Source: Rotaria sordida (Eukaryota > Rotifera > Eurotatoria > Philodinida > Philodinidae). From it: a DNA stretch of 64,000 nt. How positions within the stretch are numbered: position 1 is the stretch's first letter; each line of letters begins with the position of its first letter. Shown here piece by piece: positions 63,343-64,000 of the stretch. The position numbers were made by a program, and so were the translations under genes. The stretch spans positions 161,277-225,276 of the forward strand of contig CAJNOL010000147.1 of the NCBI GenBank assembly GCA_905250125.1, in the 5' to 3' direction. Below the pieces are notes generated by a model, which saw only the letters and a list, made by a program, of their open reading frames with translations, was not told the origin of the DNA and searched no databases.

Positions 63343-63798
63343 ATGAATACAGTACCACTACAATTTTTGACGGATGATGGCACTAATAATCAATTGAGGA
63401 GCATCACTAAAGTATGTCTGATATACATAGAACGTGATCTGACCGGTGTAGTATTTAATTCTCTACCTATGTTATTCTTATTCATCGAAGATGATGAGCC
63501 AAAAGAGAAAACATCTCATAAATACCGTAACCACCAGTATAGTTTGTGTAACGCATCTAACTACGTCCATCAGATGCTAAACTTAATTCTCAATCGAATA
63601 GTATCACTTTCGAAGACGAGAAAATATTTCATCAATGCTATAAGATCACAGTTTTTGAGCAATGACGATATCAATACTGTTTTTTTTCATATCGCCGAAG
63701 TACGTGTAGTGACTTCAATTAAATCCATTGGATTTAGAAATAACTTCTGTATCTTCTACATTCAATTCGATTCACCATACATATTTATGTGGTATTGA
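63343..63798 (+). CDS. Unrecognised ORF, 151 residues
   Basis: Open from ATG to TGA with a mixed composition (SLPMLFLFIEDDEPKEKTSH, NASNYVHQMLNLILNRI, SQFLSNDDINTVFFHIAEV) that looks somewhat more protein-like than chance ORFs in this AT-rich DNA. No signal peptide, no conserved motif that I know, and no splice-linked neighbours visible before the window ends. It could be a small gene, an exon, or a relic of a mobile element. Function not assigned. Confidence 0.25.
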   Translation: MNTVPLQFLTDDGTNNQLRSITKVCLIYIERDLTGVVFNSLPMLFLFIEDDEPKEKTSHKYRNHQYSLCNASNYVHQMLNLILNRIVSLSKTRKYFINAIRSQFLSNDDINTVFFHIAEVRVVTSIKSIGFRNNFCIFYIQFDSPYIFMWY

Positions 63799-64000
63799 CA
63801 AAACCGATGTTGATGTCATTATATATGAAAAAATTTAATGACACGAAACCTATGAGAAAATTTCTCTCCTTGAAATTACATCCGGTGGACACAAAGACCA
63901 CCATGCAATAGAGAATATCAGTTCTGCATTTGATAGATATATTTCAATTCCCCGAACATACTTTGATAATGTTGAAAAAACTTATGTTGCTATCATCATA

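Noticed and set aside
1-64000. CRISPR arrays, operons, rRNA, telomeric repeat arrays or obviously foreign (bacterial-type) genes
   Set aside because: None seen. The gene structure is uniformly intron-bearing and metazoan, and no regularly spaced repeat array is present.

Overview
This is a eukaryotic nuclear window. It is AT-rich, and its genes are split by many short GT–AG introns (about 45–70 bases) plus a few long introns filled with repeats. Protein families include an innexin with the YYQW signature, a gustatory-receptor-like 7TM protein, a turtle/IGSF9-type adhesion receptor, XRN2, ASPM and a D8C-domain protein, so this is an invertebrate animal. The compact introns, close paralogue pairs and Tc1/mariner-type debris fit a rotifer, most likely a bdelloid. 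That placement is inference; no rRNA or mitochondrial marker is present.

Layout. 0–5.7 kb: two inverted repeats, then a two-TM membrane guanylate cyclase on the minus strand. 5.8–9.1 kb: a gustatory-receptor-like gene (+) tail-to-tail with innexin A (-). 9–14 kb: gene-poor DNA with a dispersed duplicate that carries a 202-bp solo-LTR-like insertion. 14.4–17.5 kb: a secreted histidine acid phosphatase (-). 17.5–22.3 kb: decayed coding relics. 22.4–25.5 kb: a second copy of the receptor/innexin block, with innexin B intact and the receptor reduced to its last exon and relics. 25.6–35 kb: gene-poor, with nested foldback transposons and a multi-TM pseudogene. 35–62.9 kb: four consecutive minus-strand genes, namely turtle/IGSF9-like receptor, XRN2, a D8C membrane protein and ASPM. 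The last kilobase has only an unrecognised ORF.

The genes do not form a pathway. The main structural theme is that the long introns of the turtle-like, XRN2 and ASPM genes each hold long imperfect inverted repeats (about 0.3–1.3 kb) that could fold into hairpins in the pre-mRNA. Two paralogous blocks (7.1–10.0 / 22.4–25.5 kb and 12.46–13.6 / 32.57–33.4 kb) give internal comparisons that date insertions and show selective retention of the innexin. The ASPM gene is notable because it joins two CH domains to the conserved C-terminal helical region through a single IQ motif.

Exon boundaries were read by eye. For the cyclase, receptor, both innexins, XRN2 and ASPM the exon lengths sum to a whole number of codons. 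Other exon edges are approximate.
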